Shown one piece after another: positions 27,520-38,328 of a DNA stretch of 64,000 bases; positions within the stretch are counted from its first letter, which is position 1; the number at the start of each line of letters is the position of its first letter. The translations under genes and the position numbers were made by a program. Where the stretch lies: NCBI GenBank assembly GCA_022264855.1, contig JABYQU010000013.1, positions 496,001-560,000 of the forward strand. The letters are read 5' to 3'. Source of the DNA: Lenzites betulinus. Lineage: Eukaryota; Basidiomycota; Agaricomycetes; Polyporales; Polyporaceae. Under the pieces are notes generated by a model, which searched no databases, was not told the DNA's origin, and worked only from the letters and a program-made list of their open reading frames with translations.

Positions 27520-29185
27520 ATGCTCGCGAGCCGTTTGCTCTCTACAGCGGCTTATCTTCCTCCCACCATCCGTCAGTTACTTGCGCGTACCCTGCCGATA
27601 ACAAAGGATGCAGAAATTCAAGTCAATGGCTGGGTGAAGTCGATACGGCGGCAGAAGAAAGTAGCATTTGCGGTCATCTCCGATGGTTCCTCCGAGTTCG
27701 GCCTCCAAGCCGTATTCACCGACGTCACCTTGGCCAAACAGTGCGTCGGCATCCCGGAAAGACCTCATGCGGACTTACGGACTGCGCACATAGCTTGACC
27801 AATGGTGCGAGTGTGCGACTATCTGGAAGGTTAACAGACAGCCCTGGTGCAGGCCAAGCGAAGGAGCTTCAGGTCTCCCAGGCGGAGCTGCTTGGGGGAT
27901 GTGATCCAGAAGTGCGCACTTCGTTTTAAATGCTAGAAAATTCACTGACCTTGTGAAGACATACCCCATGCAAAAGCAAGCACTGACAGTGGAGTACCTG
28001 AGGGATCATTGTCACTTGAGAGCGCGGACAAGGGAAATTGGTGCCATGCTACGACTGCGTGACTCAACAACTAGAGCTATCAATGATTATTTCCATGTGA
28101 GGCCCACACCCCGCACATTTTTCTATTCACGCTAATAGCAACAGGATAATGGCTTTGTACACGTACACACACCCATAATCACGTCCAACGACTGCGAAGG
28201 CGCAGGCGAGACCTTCCGCATAGTATCCTCCTCCGACCTCCCCGTCTCCCCCACACCCAACGCTACCGCCACCGCGCCCACCCCATCTCCTCCAGAAGGC
28301 TCCCCATCCGAATACTTCAACCACCCCGCCTACCTCACCGTCTCCTCCCAACTGCACCTCGAGGCAGTCGCCGCCGCCATCTCGCGCGTCTACACCCTCT
28401 CGCCCTGCTTCCGCGCCGAGCGCTCCCAGACGAGCCGCCACCTCGCCGAGTTCTGGATGCTCGAGGCCGAGTGGGCGTTCACCGCGTCCGTTGCGGACCT
28501 CTGCGCCGTCGTCGAGGGCGTCCTCCGCCACGTCCTCCGCACGCACGCCGCCAGCCCCGACATGGCCGCCCTCTGGCGCGCGAAAGCCGCCGCCCACCCC
28601 AAGTCGGCGTCGGCGTCCACGGACGCACCCCCCGACAGGCTCGCGGCTCTCCTCGCGCTCGCGGACGCGCCAGGCGCGTGGGCGCGTATGACGTACACGC
28701 AGGCTATCGCTGCGCTCGCCGCACACCACACCGCGACGGGCGCGTTCGCGTTCGCGCCCGTCTGGGGCCGGGGCCTCCAGAGCGAGCACGAGCGCTGGCT
28801 CGCGGAGGAGCACGTCCGCGGGCCCGTGTTCGTCACAGACTACCCCGCGGCGCTCAAGCCGTTCTACATGCGCGCGAACGCGGACGGCGGCGAGGGAGCG
28901 CAGGGGCCGACCGTCGCGTGCTTCGATCTGCTCGTGCCGGGGATCGGGGAGCTCGTGGGCGGCTCGTTGCGCGAGGAGCGTTTGGGGCTCCTGGAGGCCG
29001 CTGTTGAGCGGCACGGGCTGGCGAAGGCGGATTATGAGTGGTACATGGATTTGAGGAAGTATGGCGGGGCGCCGCACGGTGGGTTCGGGATGGGGTTCGA
29101 AAGGCTCATTAGCTGGATTAGCGGCATTGAGAGCGTGCGGGAGTGCGTGGCGATGCCGAGGTGGGCTGGCAGGATGCTGCTGTAG
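27520..29185 (+). CDS. SLM5: asparaginyl-tRNA synthetase, mitochondrial type
   Basis: Class IIb aminoacyl-tRNA synthetase, which charges tRNA-Asn. Exon 1 starts with a short presequence-like stretch (MLASRLLSTAAYLPP) and the OB-fold anticodon-binding domain (INVNGWV-like IQVNGWVKSIRRQKKVAF). The second and third exons continue the OB fold and the motif 1 helix (HLRARTREIGAMLRLRDS). The large exon 4 has the class II catalytic core: DNGFVHVHTPIITSNDCEGA, motif 2 (SPCFRAERSQTSRHLAEFW) and motif 3 (GGFGMGFERLISWISGI). The three introns have clean GT-AG borders, and the last exon, from about 28144, is GC-rich. About 508 residues are predicted. The presequence and yeast Slm5-like size suggest the mitochondrial enzyme rather than the cytosolic one. 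Confidence 0.92.
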
Positions 29186-29769
29186 CGTACTCGCTGCTGC
29201 TTTAGGATACTACCACTTCATAGCGCGAGTAGTACTAATTTGTCGATGATAACTAGAAATCGACGTCCTCGAGGAACATATCCTCCCCAGACCGAGTGAC
29301 GGGTGCAATTCGAATAGATTCCAAGCATGTGCATGAAGTCGCGACTAATTACACACCTCGCGAGTGCAGCCGCAGACGAGGTCTATATATACAAATCAGT
29401 CGCGCATCCAGCGCTGTCTGACATTCGGGATAACTAGGTACATAGGCTAAGCTAACTAGATGCACGAACTATAACGTGTGACATGGGATAAGACGCGGAC
29501 GGAGAAGACGCAAAATATGAGAGTAGGTAGGGAGCTTTATATGCTGTGGATTATATGGATGTGGGAGGCTGGAGGTTGGACATGGCAAGATGCGTGTAAC
29601 GGGCAACGGGATCATGAAGAGCTATAGACACAGTGGAGCAAACGGACATGAATGTGCGATGAGGGGAGTAACGGGCAAGAGCTGATGCAGATGAGGGACC
29701 ATAGACATTTTGTGAAGGCAGCAAGAGAACGACAAGAGAGTAGGGGGGAAGGGAGTGACCCCTTCATGA
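29186..29769. other. intergenic region between convergent genes
   Basis: 584 bp between the 3' ends of the AsnRS and J-domain genes. It is moderately AT-rich with several TATA-like stretches and a purine-rich part near 29480-29760. No gene seen. Confidence 0.5.
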
Positions 29770-31880
29770 TCAAGCAGAAGATGGTGCTACGCTGGCCGGT
29801 GCTTGGCCGCGTCCGCGTCCGCGACCACGACCCCGGCCACGGAACTGCCCACGGCCTCTGCCTCTACCACGGCTGCCAGTTTGGTCGGCTTGTGGGGCGT
29901 CGTTCACAGGAGAGGGAGCAGAGCTCTGTTCGGTGCCAGGCGGTGAGGGGTACGACTGTGCTTGGGGTCGAGGCTGGAAAGGCTTGCCACGGTTGCCTCT
30001 CCCACGGGACGGGCGAGCACTAGGGCTCGATGGAGAGGACGTAAGAGGTGTGTGGAGTTGTTCCGGAACGGGAGACGCAGTGTTGGAGCGTGTGTTATCG
30101 ACAGATACAGTTGGTCGAGGCTGGCGGGGCTGCTTGTAGTTCTTCCGAGACGGCTGCGCAGGAGGTGGGGCGGGAGAGTCCTCGTCTTGCGAGCTGATGC
30201 TGAACGGGTCGTACTTCCCGTACGTCACAAACAGGTTGACGAGTTCGTCGAACTTGGACGGCGGCGACACGCTCGACTTGAACGCGCGGCTGGTCACTGT
30301 CTTCCAAGCCTCGTCGATCTCTTGCCTGGAGTGCAGATGTTTGTCCAGAACGATCCAAACCGATGCGGGCTCGCGGGTGTCGAGCGCGATTTGCAAGTTA
30401 GACTTGCTGGCCGGAGAACGGTAGATCGCATCATAGTCCTCGTCGTCTGGATGGTACGCCTGGAAGAAGTACCGGATCACGGCAGTGTGCCGCTTCTCAA
30501 GGGCGACATGAAAGGCGGTCATGTCATTCCCGTCACGCTCCTCCGGATCAGCACCTACAGAGGCATGAGCAAGCAATCGACAAGGTAAATCTGCTTGAGC
30601 TTACTATGAGAGTCGAGCCACTCGACTAGATCAGCGTCCCCTTTCTTCGCCGCGATGTGCAGCAGAGTCTCCTTGGGGTCTGCAGGACGGGGCTTTACGA
30701 AAGCCTCGGCGCCCTTGCGCATTTCACCTCCCGCTGCATCGACGTTATCATCCCAGACACCTGACCGAACGGAAGGGGCGTCCCCTCTCCGCGCAGCAGC
30801 AAAGACCTTAGAGCGAATTGTCTGCAGCTTTTGCTGCTGAGCGCGAGCTTTCTGCTCGGCCGCCTTGCGTAAAGCCTCAGTCTCAGCCTTTTTGGCGGCG
30901 GCTTTGAGACGTTGCCGTTCCTCGGCTTCGCGACGCTCTAGTCCACAGATTTATGTTGCGAGCTGGAAAAACAGAGGGAAATTGCATTTACCTTGTTCAC
31001 GTTGCTTTTCTTGGTTGGCTTTGCGATTTGCCTCGTCCCAAGCGCGTCGCTTGGCAGCTTGTTCCTGTTCTTCGCGCGCCTTCCGCAGACGTGCGGAGTA
31101 TTGTTCAGGAGTCTCTGACGGCGCCTGATCGTGCTGGTGGTGATGGAACCCTGAGCAGGCAATGAGAATGCAATGTAGACGACAAGTGGACATGATCGCG
31201 TGGTAACTCACGGGCATGCGCGAACCGGCTGGCACGATTTCTCATAGCCTCCTCAAAGAGGAACCTAAATTGACATTCTTTATCAGAGGAAAGCACACAA
31301 AGGAGGAGTGTGGTGGGCTTACATGTAGAAGGCGAGGTGGTCGTCGTAGTCCGAATCGTAGTCGTCATATTCGTCGTACGCGTCGTACTCGTCGTCATAG
31401 TCGGCGTAATCATCGTACTCATCATCGTACTCATCATACTCAGCAAAGGGATGGAAGTGGCTGTGGGTGTGGCTATGGGTATGACCGTGGTCATGACTGT
31501 GGCCGTGGGAGTGGGGATGAGCATGGCGCAGTGGCGGGGATGAGGAGCGGTCGAGGTGCTTTAGGAGAACATTGTAGGCCTCGCTGAGCTTCTGGAACTG
31601 GGCAGTCGCGTTCGCGTCGCCCGGGTTCTTGTCCGGATGTGTTTTAAGAGCAAGCTACACGCGCATGACGCGTCAATATAGCCTCATAGTCAATACATTA
31701 AACGTCTGTGGCTCACCTGTTTGTACGTCGACTTCACAACCTCCAAAGACGAATGCTGCGTTAGAAGGGAGCGCAAGCCATGGGGTCAGTGAATGGCTTC
31801 ATGTTTAGCTGATTTACACATACCTGATCAAGTCCGAGGACGGCGTAGGCCTCGACAACGGTGGAATGTTTGTGAGCCAT
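29770..31880 (-). CDS. J-domain protein with His-rich, Asp/Tyr-rich, ankyrin and RG-rich regions
   Basis: Probable Hsp70 co-chaperone. The J domain is at the N terminus (MAHKHSTVVEAYAVLGLDQ ... LALKTHPDKNPGDANATA) with an intact HPD motif and the helix QFQKLSEAYNVLLKHL. It is followed by a histidine-alternating tract (HAHPHSHGHSHDHGHTHSHT) and an Asp/Tyr/Glu tract (EYDEYDDEYDDYADYDDEYD). A long charged coiled coil comes next (RRAWDEANRKANQEKQREQ and ERREAEERQRLKAAAKKAE). Ankyrin-like repeats follow (ETLLHIAAKKGDADLVEWL and MTAFHVALEKRHTAVIRYFF). The C terminus is rich in Pro/Ser and ends in dense GRGRGR repeats, an RNA-binding type sequence. About 590 residues in several exons; I know no characterised protein with this order. 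Confidence 0.85.
31331..31545. repeat. coding microsatellites for acidic and histidine tracts
   Basis: On the plus strand, about 31331-31445 is built from repeats of GTCGTA/TCGTACTC type, which encode the Asp/Tyr/Glu tract of the J-domain protein on the minus strand. The next 100 bp, with units like GTGGCTGTG and ATGACCGTGG, encode the histidine-alternating tract. Length may vary between strains. Confidence 0.75.
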
Positions 31881-32155
31881 GAGGATGAGCCAGTGGCGGG
31901 AGCGACCAAGACTGGCAGTGGCACGGAGAAGCGGACTCGGAAAAACGCGTGCCTCTAAGCGCCCAGTCGCGTCCTCATATCCGTCACGCACGTGACCTTC
32001 CTTTATGGTAATTCTGTCAAACGCGTCCCGGCGTCTCCGAGAAAGAGCTCTGCCCGTCACCGCGAACTAGGGTTGCATCCTCCGCTTGTTCGACGCTTTT
32101 CTGGCCTTTTGAACCAGAGTACTGCTTATATCTGCCGACCCTGTAGAAGCTCGCA
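31881..32155. promoter_or_regulatory. bidirectional promoter region, J-domain gene and BCS1
   Basis: About 275 bp separate the two divergent start codons. No defined motif could be assigned. Confidence 0.4.
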
Positions 32156-33933
32156 ATGCAACGGGAAGCGGGCCCAAGCGCACCTGTGCTTCCACAGGGT
32201 GCTGGACCATCCGCGGATCTGGGGATGTCCGCTCCTCCAGCGTCCGGAGCAGCTGGATTACCCAACGCTCAGGCACCATCCTTCTTCTCGAGCATCCTGA
32301 GTGACAAGTGCGTCTTTGGTTTTCTTCCACGACGGTGCCATGACTGAAGGTCCGCCGTGAAGCATAGTCCCTACTTCCAGGCCGGGTTCGGTATCATGGT
32401 GCGCTGTTTCATGCACATATACCCTCGCATACTAACAGACCCTCATATTGTACTTCTACACACACTCGTACTCTCATGCACACCCACCATGAATCACCCA
32501 TGCTCACCGTCACCAGGGTCTGGGAGTCGGACTGACCGCCCTCCGCCGCGGAGTGACCCTCTCCGCGTCCGCGCTCCGACGGCAAATGCTGGTCTCGCTT
32601 GAGATGAACAACAAAGACCCCGCGTATGAATACTTCCTCACCTGGATGGCGCACCAGTCTGCCCGCGCAGAGGCCGGCGGCGCACCGTGGTGGAAGCTGC
32701 GCCCCGCCCCGACATGGATGCGGAGCCGCCAGCTCGGCGTACAGACCCTTCATGAGCAGCGCAAAAATGGCAGCTCTTCGGTCATGTTCAAGCTCGTAGC
32801 CGGCCCGGGTACACATTATTTGCGCTACCATAAAGTGTGGATGCAGGTGAGCCCGCTTGTTTACACAAGTGTTCGGGTCCTAACTTATGCGCGGGGGATA
32901 CAGATCAAGCGTGAACGCGAGACGAAGTCACCGAATCTAATGACAGGAGCGCCATGGGAGACAATCACGATCACGACGCTTTTCCGCGACCGTGAAGTGT
33001 TTGCGAACCTGCTCTCCGAAGCGCGCGACCTTGCGTTGCGTGGGCAGGAAGGCAAGCTTGTCATCAATATTCCCTGGGGGATTGAGTGGAAGCCGTTCGG
33101 CCAGCCAAGGCGGAAGCGACCTCTGAGAAGCGTCGTTTTGGAGGACGGCGTTGCGGAGAAGATAGAACACGATGTCACGGCATTTCTGCAACGACGACGG
33201 TGGTACGCCGATCGAGGTATGTACGGCCGACTGCGACGGGTTGTAAATACACTGATTCCACCCCTTAGGTATCCCCTACCGCCGCGGCTACCTGCTGCAT
33301 GGCCCGCCGGGGTCAGGCAAGTCCTCGTTCATCCAAGCGCTCGCTGGCGCGCTCAACTATGACATCTGCGTGCTCAACCTCTCCGAGCGCGGGCTCGCGG
33401 ACGACAAGCTCATCCACCTGCTCGCGAACACGCCCGAGCGCGCGTTCGTGCTCATTGAGGACATCGATGCCGCCTTCAACAAGCGCGTCCAGTCCTCCGC
33501 GGACGGCTACCAGTCCGCCGTGACCTTCTCCGGCTTCCTCAACGCGCTCGACGGCGTCGCGTCGGGCGAGGAGCGCGTCGTGTTCATGACGACGAACCAC
33601 CCCGAGCGCCTCGACCCTGCCATTATTCGCCCCGGTCGCGTCGACCTCGCGATGCTCATTGACGACGCGTCGCCGCAGCAGACCCGCCGCCTTTTCGAGC
33701 GCTTCTACGGACCCGGGGAGGAGGGGCAGGAGGGCTGGGAAAACATCCCCGAGGATACGCTCCGGGCATTGGCTGACGAGATCGAGGAGCTAGTGCGCGA
33801 GGAGGCAGGAAAGGGGCGGAGGATCAGCATGGCGGCGCTGCAGGGCCTGTTCATCCGGAGCACCGCGCGTGACGCCGTGCAGGAGGTCCGCGCACTTTTT
33901 GTCGAGCGGCCGCACCCGCCACATGTGGTGTGA
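32156..33933 (+). CDS. BCS1: mitochondrial AAA chaperone BCS1
   Basis: Inner-membrane AAA protein that translocates the folded Rieske iron-sulfur protein and is needed for complex III assembly. The N-terminal segment is disordered, then comes NPYFQAGFGIM joined to GLGVGLTALRRG, the transmembrane and internal targeting region. The BCS1-specific domain follows (SLEMNNKDPAYEYFLTWM, YHKVWMQ). The AAA domain has Walker A GPPGSGKS (33307-33330), Walker B FVLIEDIDAAF and the arginine-finger region TTNHPERLDPAIIRPGR. Splice junctions (SD to NPYF; GIM to GLGV; ADR to GIPYRRGYLLHG) are clean. Exon 5 is long and GC-rich. The deduced length of about 520 residues is slightly above the yeast protein (456), because of an N-terminal low-complexity part. 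Confidence 0.95.
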
Positions 33934-34048
33934 ACGAAAGTACCGATACAATCTATTGCTCCGCTCGTAGAATAATTTACCGTAGTACAACGTGCTGAAA
34001 TGCAGTAAGACATGATATGGGTGGACGAAGGAATGGTAGGAGGATAAG

Positions 34049-35175
34049 CTAGAAGACGGCCTTCCGCTTGCGTCCGGTGAATTTTGAATCGCGTGGAACG
34101 CCTTCCTTGCCTCGTTTGCGGTAGAGCTAGGTGCGAAGGGATCTCTCAGCACTCACAGTCCACATCGCCAAGACGATACGCACCTCTTTCTTGCGCAAGA
34201 TCCAGTCCTTGTCCTTGATGTTTTTCCGCTTGCCGCCCTTCGACCGCATCCGCTCTCGCCGCTTCTCGAACAACGCCTGGCCCTCCTCCTGCTCCTCGCC
34301 CTCGAGCCCCTTCGGCACCTGCTGCGCGGCGCCCCCGCCCCCCACAAACAGACACAGGAACACCTTGCGCGCCTTCTTCGAGTTCGGGTAGTCGACGACA
34401 ACGCCGCCGCCAAAACCGGCCTTCTGCGCGATGGAGGTGATAAGCTGGATCTGGTCGTCGGAGGTCGGGTAGAACTGGAAGACCGCGCGCGAGGGGTTCT
34501 TGAGTGCGGCGTGGAGCGTTACGAAGAAGCGGGTGAGGCGGTGTGGGGGCGAGGAGGTCGGGTGGGAGGTCTCGGCGTTCAGGAGCCATTGGAGGACTGA
34601 TATGCTAGATGAGGGCGAGGGCGTTGTGAGCACGAGAACGGGGCGGGGGGATGGGACGGGACTGGCCTGATCGCACCGTCGAAGCTACCTGGCCGGAACC
34701 CGAACCCTTGGCCGATATCTTGAAGGAAGAGATCCCCCTCGACTTCCCGCTCAAGCGCAACCTCTACAGCTCCGTTTATGCCAACTTTCGCAAAGGTATA
34801 GGTGCAGACTTACCCAACATACTAGGCGCGATATCACAGCCGACCCAGTAGTACCCCTCTTCATCCAGAATCTCACCCGAGAGTCCCGAGCCGCAACCGA
34901 TGTCAAGGAGGAACGCGGGCTCGTCTGGGGGGAGATTAAGCAGCTCGAGTGCACGGTAGGTCATGTCGGCCTGGATTTGTTGCACGCGCGTGCTGCATTT
35001 AACATCCTTTAGCCAGGTGCATATGTGATAGTGCATGGTGGCACACACTTGTTGGTATATTTCGTGGCCTCGATGTCGCCATAATACTACAGGGAGATGG
35101 GTGTAAAAACATGGTCTTGCAAGAGGCGGACGAGCGTACGATTTCGGGAGGAGCTTGTAACTCCGGCCTGGACAT
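34049..35175 (-). CDS. BUD23: 18S rRNA (guanine-N7) methyltransferase
   Basis: SAM-dependent methyltransferase that modifies G1575 (yeast numbering) of 18S rRNA during 40S assembly. The short first exon encodes MSRPELQAPPEI and splices to YYGDIEATKYTN, the classic N terminus of BUD23/WBSCR22. The SAM-binding motif I is LLDIGCGSGLSGEIL, followed by the Asp-containing motif II (VGCDIAPSML). Later exons hold SVLQWLLNAETSHP, FQFYPTSDDQIQLITSIA and a Gly-rich loop with VVDYPNSKKARKVFLCLF. The basic C terminus (GKRKNIKDKDWILRKKE to LYRKRG ... TGRKRKAVF) is a nucleolar-type tail and spans a last 51-bp intron. It ends at 34049. Convergent with BCS1, which ends 115 bp away. Confidence 0.93.
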
Positions 35176-35705
35176 GATGGCGAACTGGAGAGCAGATAGA
35201 TATCACTCTGAGACTTTCGTCAAGGTGTTGAACACTTCAATGGTGGTCTGTGAGCGTCGTTCCGTGTGTTTCTCAATCTCTGCCGCTGTGGGGGGACTTG
35301 GACTCGGGAGGCGCGCGATCGGAGAGAAAATCTGGGATCACATGGCAGACACGGACACGTGCAACTGTATACGGTCGCGTCTCCCGTCGCCGCGTCCTCA
35401 ACTGTCCTCGTACGACTCACTCGCAGGTTCCCGCCTGCTCCTGCATTCGACAGTAGAAGCTACGGATACTATACCGCGGCGTTCTGCTATGCTTCTTGAT
35501 AATCTCCGCTAACCCTGAGAACACGCGCACGCCTCCAGTCGGCCTGCTCTCGTCACCTGCCGGCAAGTCCTCTACAGTCCTCTTCCACGCATCCGAGTCA
35601 AAGTGTGTATATGCGGGCATCCAAAATCTACTATATAATGCCACCATAATGCCAGGATAGAGGTAACTCTCGTACTCTATCTCTTTACTCTGGGTAGTGC
35701 ACAAG
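35176..35705. promoter_or_regulatory. shared upstream region of BUD23 and paralogue A
   Basis: 530 bp between divergent genes. It carries a minus-strand frame (35417-35737) with moderately protein-like sequence that runs into the first exon of the neighbouring gene. I treat that frame as non-coding because no splice-supported start or homology is visible. Confidence 0.45.
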
Positions 35706-37099
35706 ATGCCAGGACTTTCAGAGTGGAAGGCGTTCATTCCGCAAGGACTCGAGCAGGAACGCTGTGTCCCTAAGCCCCGATTACTTTCCTATAGAATCAA
35801 GCCTGGATGGAACAACTGTCTGGCCGCCCAGATGCGACTCGCATCAAACCGCAAGGAACTCCGTATCTATTGCAAACTCGTGGTGAGCTACGATTTACCT
35901 CCTCCGAGTCTCTCCTCTCATGATCACCCTGCTACACTGTTACTGATGCTCAATGGCAGGCCAAGATTGCTAAACGCAGCGACAAATACGCAACAAGCGT
36001 CCGCCGAATCGATCCGCGCGAACCAAAAAATTGGCACCGGTGGCTGACCTTCGTCGAGCGGGTAAGTGTGTGGTGTTTGCCCGGCCCCGCTGAGCTGCTC
36101 ACCTACGTATATGTATATACATAGATCACCGACGAACTACCTATACTTAAGGCATACGAAGATGCATGGCCAGTCACAGCCATCGTAAGAGCACATCGGC
36201 ACGCTCTCTCCCAGGGTTGGGATCTTACACACTGGAAGGCTCAGCCGGTATGATGCAAGCCTCATCCGCGTAGACGTCAACTCACAATATCTTAATTACA
36301 GCTACCAGCCATGCCTAAGGGGCTCAATAGCCCTCCCGAGAACGATGTCAATGCCTCTAACATTCCCGATGACGAAGCTTCTCATGAACCAGACACCTCC
36401 GATGAAGACTCCCGCAGCAGTAGCAATGCGAGTGACTCAGGCGACTCCGGTGTTGCTACTCCTAGTACGCACCGCCAGCAACAGCCCACTCCGCCGCATA
36501 GCACGGACGAGGGTCGTGATGGGGGCTCGTCTCCTTCGAGTGCATCCCGCTCAGGCACCCGCAAGCGTGTAGCTTCTCGAGGTTCTCCTGGGATCCAAAT
36601 CAGAGATGGCACAAATAGCAGCACCACGCACGTCCACCCCATAAAGCTCGCCCACGGTCGCCAGTTCTTCGACGCCGTCTGCATCCCGCCATACAAACGG
36701 AGCTGCGTCAGCACCCCCGACGCTCTCGCTCCCTCCAAGTCCGCGTCCGCCCCCGGCCCCGGCCCCGGCCCCGCCCGCACATCCATCCCCCAGGCGTCCG
36801 CGTCCGCGTCCGCCCCAGTCCCCTCCTCATCTTCGCCCCCCACGAGCACAAACCCCGTCCTCGCGTTCCTGTGCGCGCTCTGCCCCGCCCAAGACGCGCT
36901 GCTGCCCGTGCTCGCGCAGAAGGGCGTGACGGACGGCGCGCAGCTGCGCGGGCTCGCGCGCATGCCCGCCGCGCGGCGCAAGGCGCTCCTCAACGCGTGG
37001 CTGCGCGAGGACGCGATCTCGGAGCTGCAGTTCGCCGCGCTCGAGGCGGGGCTCGCGGGCGTTGCGCGGGCGGGGGAGATGGTGCGGGTGTGGGGATGA
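35706..37099 (+). CDS. uncharacterised protein, paralogue A (399 aa)
   Basis: Not recognised. Four exons joined at clean GT-AG borders give 399 residues: exon 1 encodes MPGLSEWKAF to CKLV (59 aa), then AKIAKRSDKY, ITDELPILKAYEDAWPV and LPAMPKGLNSPP. Residues 20-135 form a basic helical N-terminal region (CLAAQMRLASNRKELRIYCK). Residues ~135-320 are acidic and then Ser/Thr/Pro-rich, probably disordered. The final ~70 residues form a compact helical-looking domain (VLAFLCALCPAQDALLPVLA ... LRGLARMPAARRKALLNAW ... AISELQFAALEAGLAG). The N-terminal block and the C-terminal domain match those of the gene at 51495-52615, so the two are paralogues. No signal peptide or membrane segment is seen. It ends in a stretch with very strong GC codon bias. 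Confidence 0.8.
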
Positions 37100-38328
37100 G
37101 TGGGTAGGTGGTACCAGGGCCTGGCAGTGGGAGAGTATTGAGTGGGTAGGTCGGGGTCGGTCGTGCGTTTGCTTTGCCGCGTGCGTGAGTGGATGTGTGA
37201 ATGAGTGTGAGGTTGTACGCATGTTGAAACGTAGTTGCAATTCTCTGAGAGGCATGTTTGTTCTTAGATGGTGAGTCAGGAGGATACTTTTCGGTTGAAA
37301 TATCATCTAGAATTCTGTGTCCATGTGAAGTGTCCAGCATCTCTGTATACGACGAAGTGTAACCATGTTTTGTATAAATCCACACTGCGATGGCACCACA
37401 GCTCAGGAATGAAGCTTGAAGGGGGGAAGGGGAGGGAGGGCTCTATACTCATAAGCACCAGGACGCAGACGATCCAATGCAACGAAACCTCTGCACATGG
37501 TCAGGAAATGTGGCAGAACAAGCTAAGAGAAGAACGAGCCTTGGGTGTGATGGTAGAACATGTACATACATGGGCAGAGCAGCGACAGCGACCATCACCT
37601 TCTAACTAGACTATGACTATGGAGACATATGCGAATGCAGGGGGCAGCAAATGGCGGGATGATCATGGTGGGATGGACGCACGGAGCATTGGGAATTGGG
37701 GTTAACGTTGGCAAGGTGAGGTGGGGTGAGGTGAGGTGAGCGGTGAGGGGGGTAAGGTGAGGGATGTAAGGTGGGGGCGGTGAAGGGGGCGATGAAGGGG
37801 GCGGGGTAGAGTGGTGCAAAGCTCGGGCTCGGGCTCGGGCGCGAGCTCAGAGCAGCACATGTACACGTACAATAATCGGCGCAACGCCGCGGCCCAGCGC
37901 ACCAAGCCGCCGCGCGCGCACGAACGAACGAACGAACAAGCAATCAAACCGTAACAAAACCAGGGAAGCAGCACTATAAAACACACGCGCGTCTACAAGC
38001 GCGTGCGCACGCGCACGCGGACCAGAGCGACAACGACAATGACAGTGACGACGACGATGGGGGGAGAGGGGCAGGGCGACGACATCGACACGGCGAAACG
38101 GCGGTAGGGGTAAGGCGGCAGGGGGAGGGGCCCAATATCACCAGCGCATATAAAAATATACCGTATCCGTACACGTACACGTACACATGCGCGCGGGCTC
38201 AGCGCGCGGCACACACAGCCAGCCAGCGAAGGACGTCCAGGCCGCGCGGCTCGAGCGCAAGCACACAGCAAACGCGGCGAGGCGGGGCGGGGGCGGAGGG
38301 CAGAGGAGGGACACAGCACCAGCCCCTA
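37100..38328. other. 1.2-kb intergenic region rich in simple repeats
   Basis: Between the convergent 3' ends of paralogue A and the large regulator. It contains GTGAG tandem repeats (37714-37747), a run of G tracts (37746-37806), a CGGGCT repeat near 37825, ACGA repeats near 37918 and TACACG repeats near 38168. No gene is supportable. Confidence 0.6.
37714..37806 (+). repeat. GTGAG repeat and adjoining G-tract cluster
   Basis: GTGAG-type pentamer repeats are followed by G runs of 3-6 bases at about 37747, 37761, 37773, 37785, 37797 and 37803, separated by loops of 1-9 bases. This could form a G-quadruplex on the plus strand. Confidence 0.6.

Noticed and set aside
28127..29077. 316-codon minus-strand frame
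   Set aside because: Antisense shadow of the asparaginyl-tRNA synthetase catalytic exon.
31105..31524. Possible separate small gene in the repeat tract (Thr/Met-rich frame)
   Set aside because: It is only another frame of the microsatellites that encode the histidine and acidic tracts of the J-domain protein.
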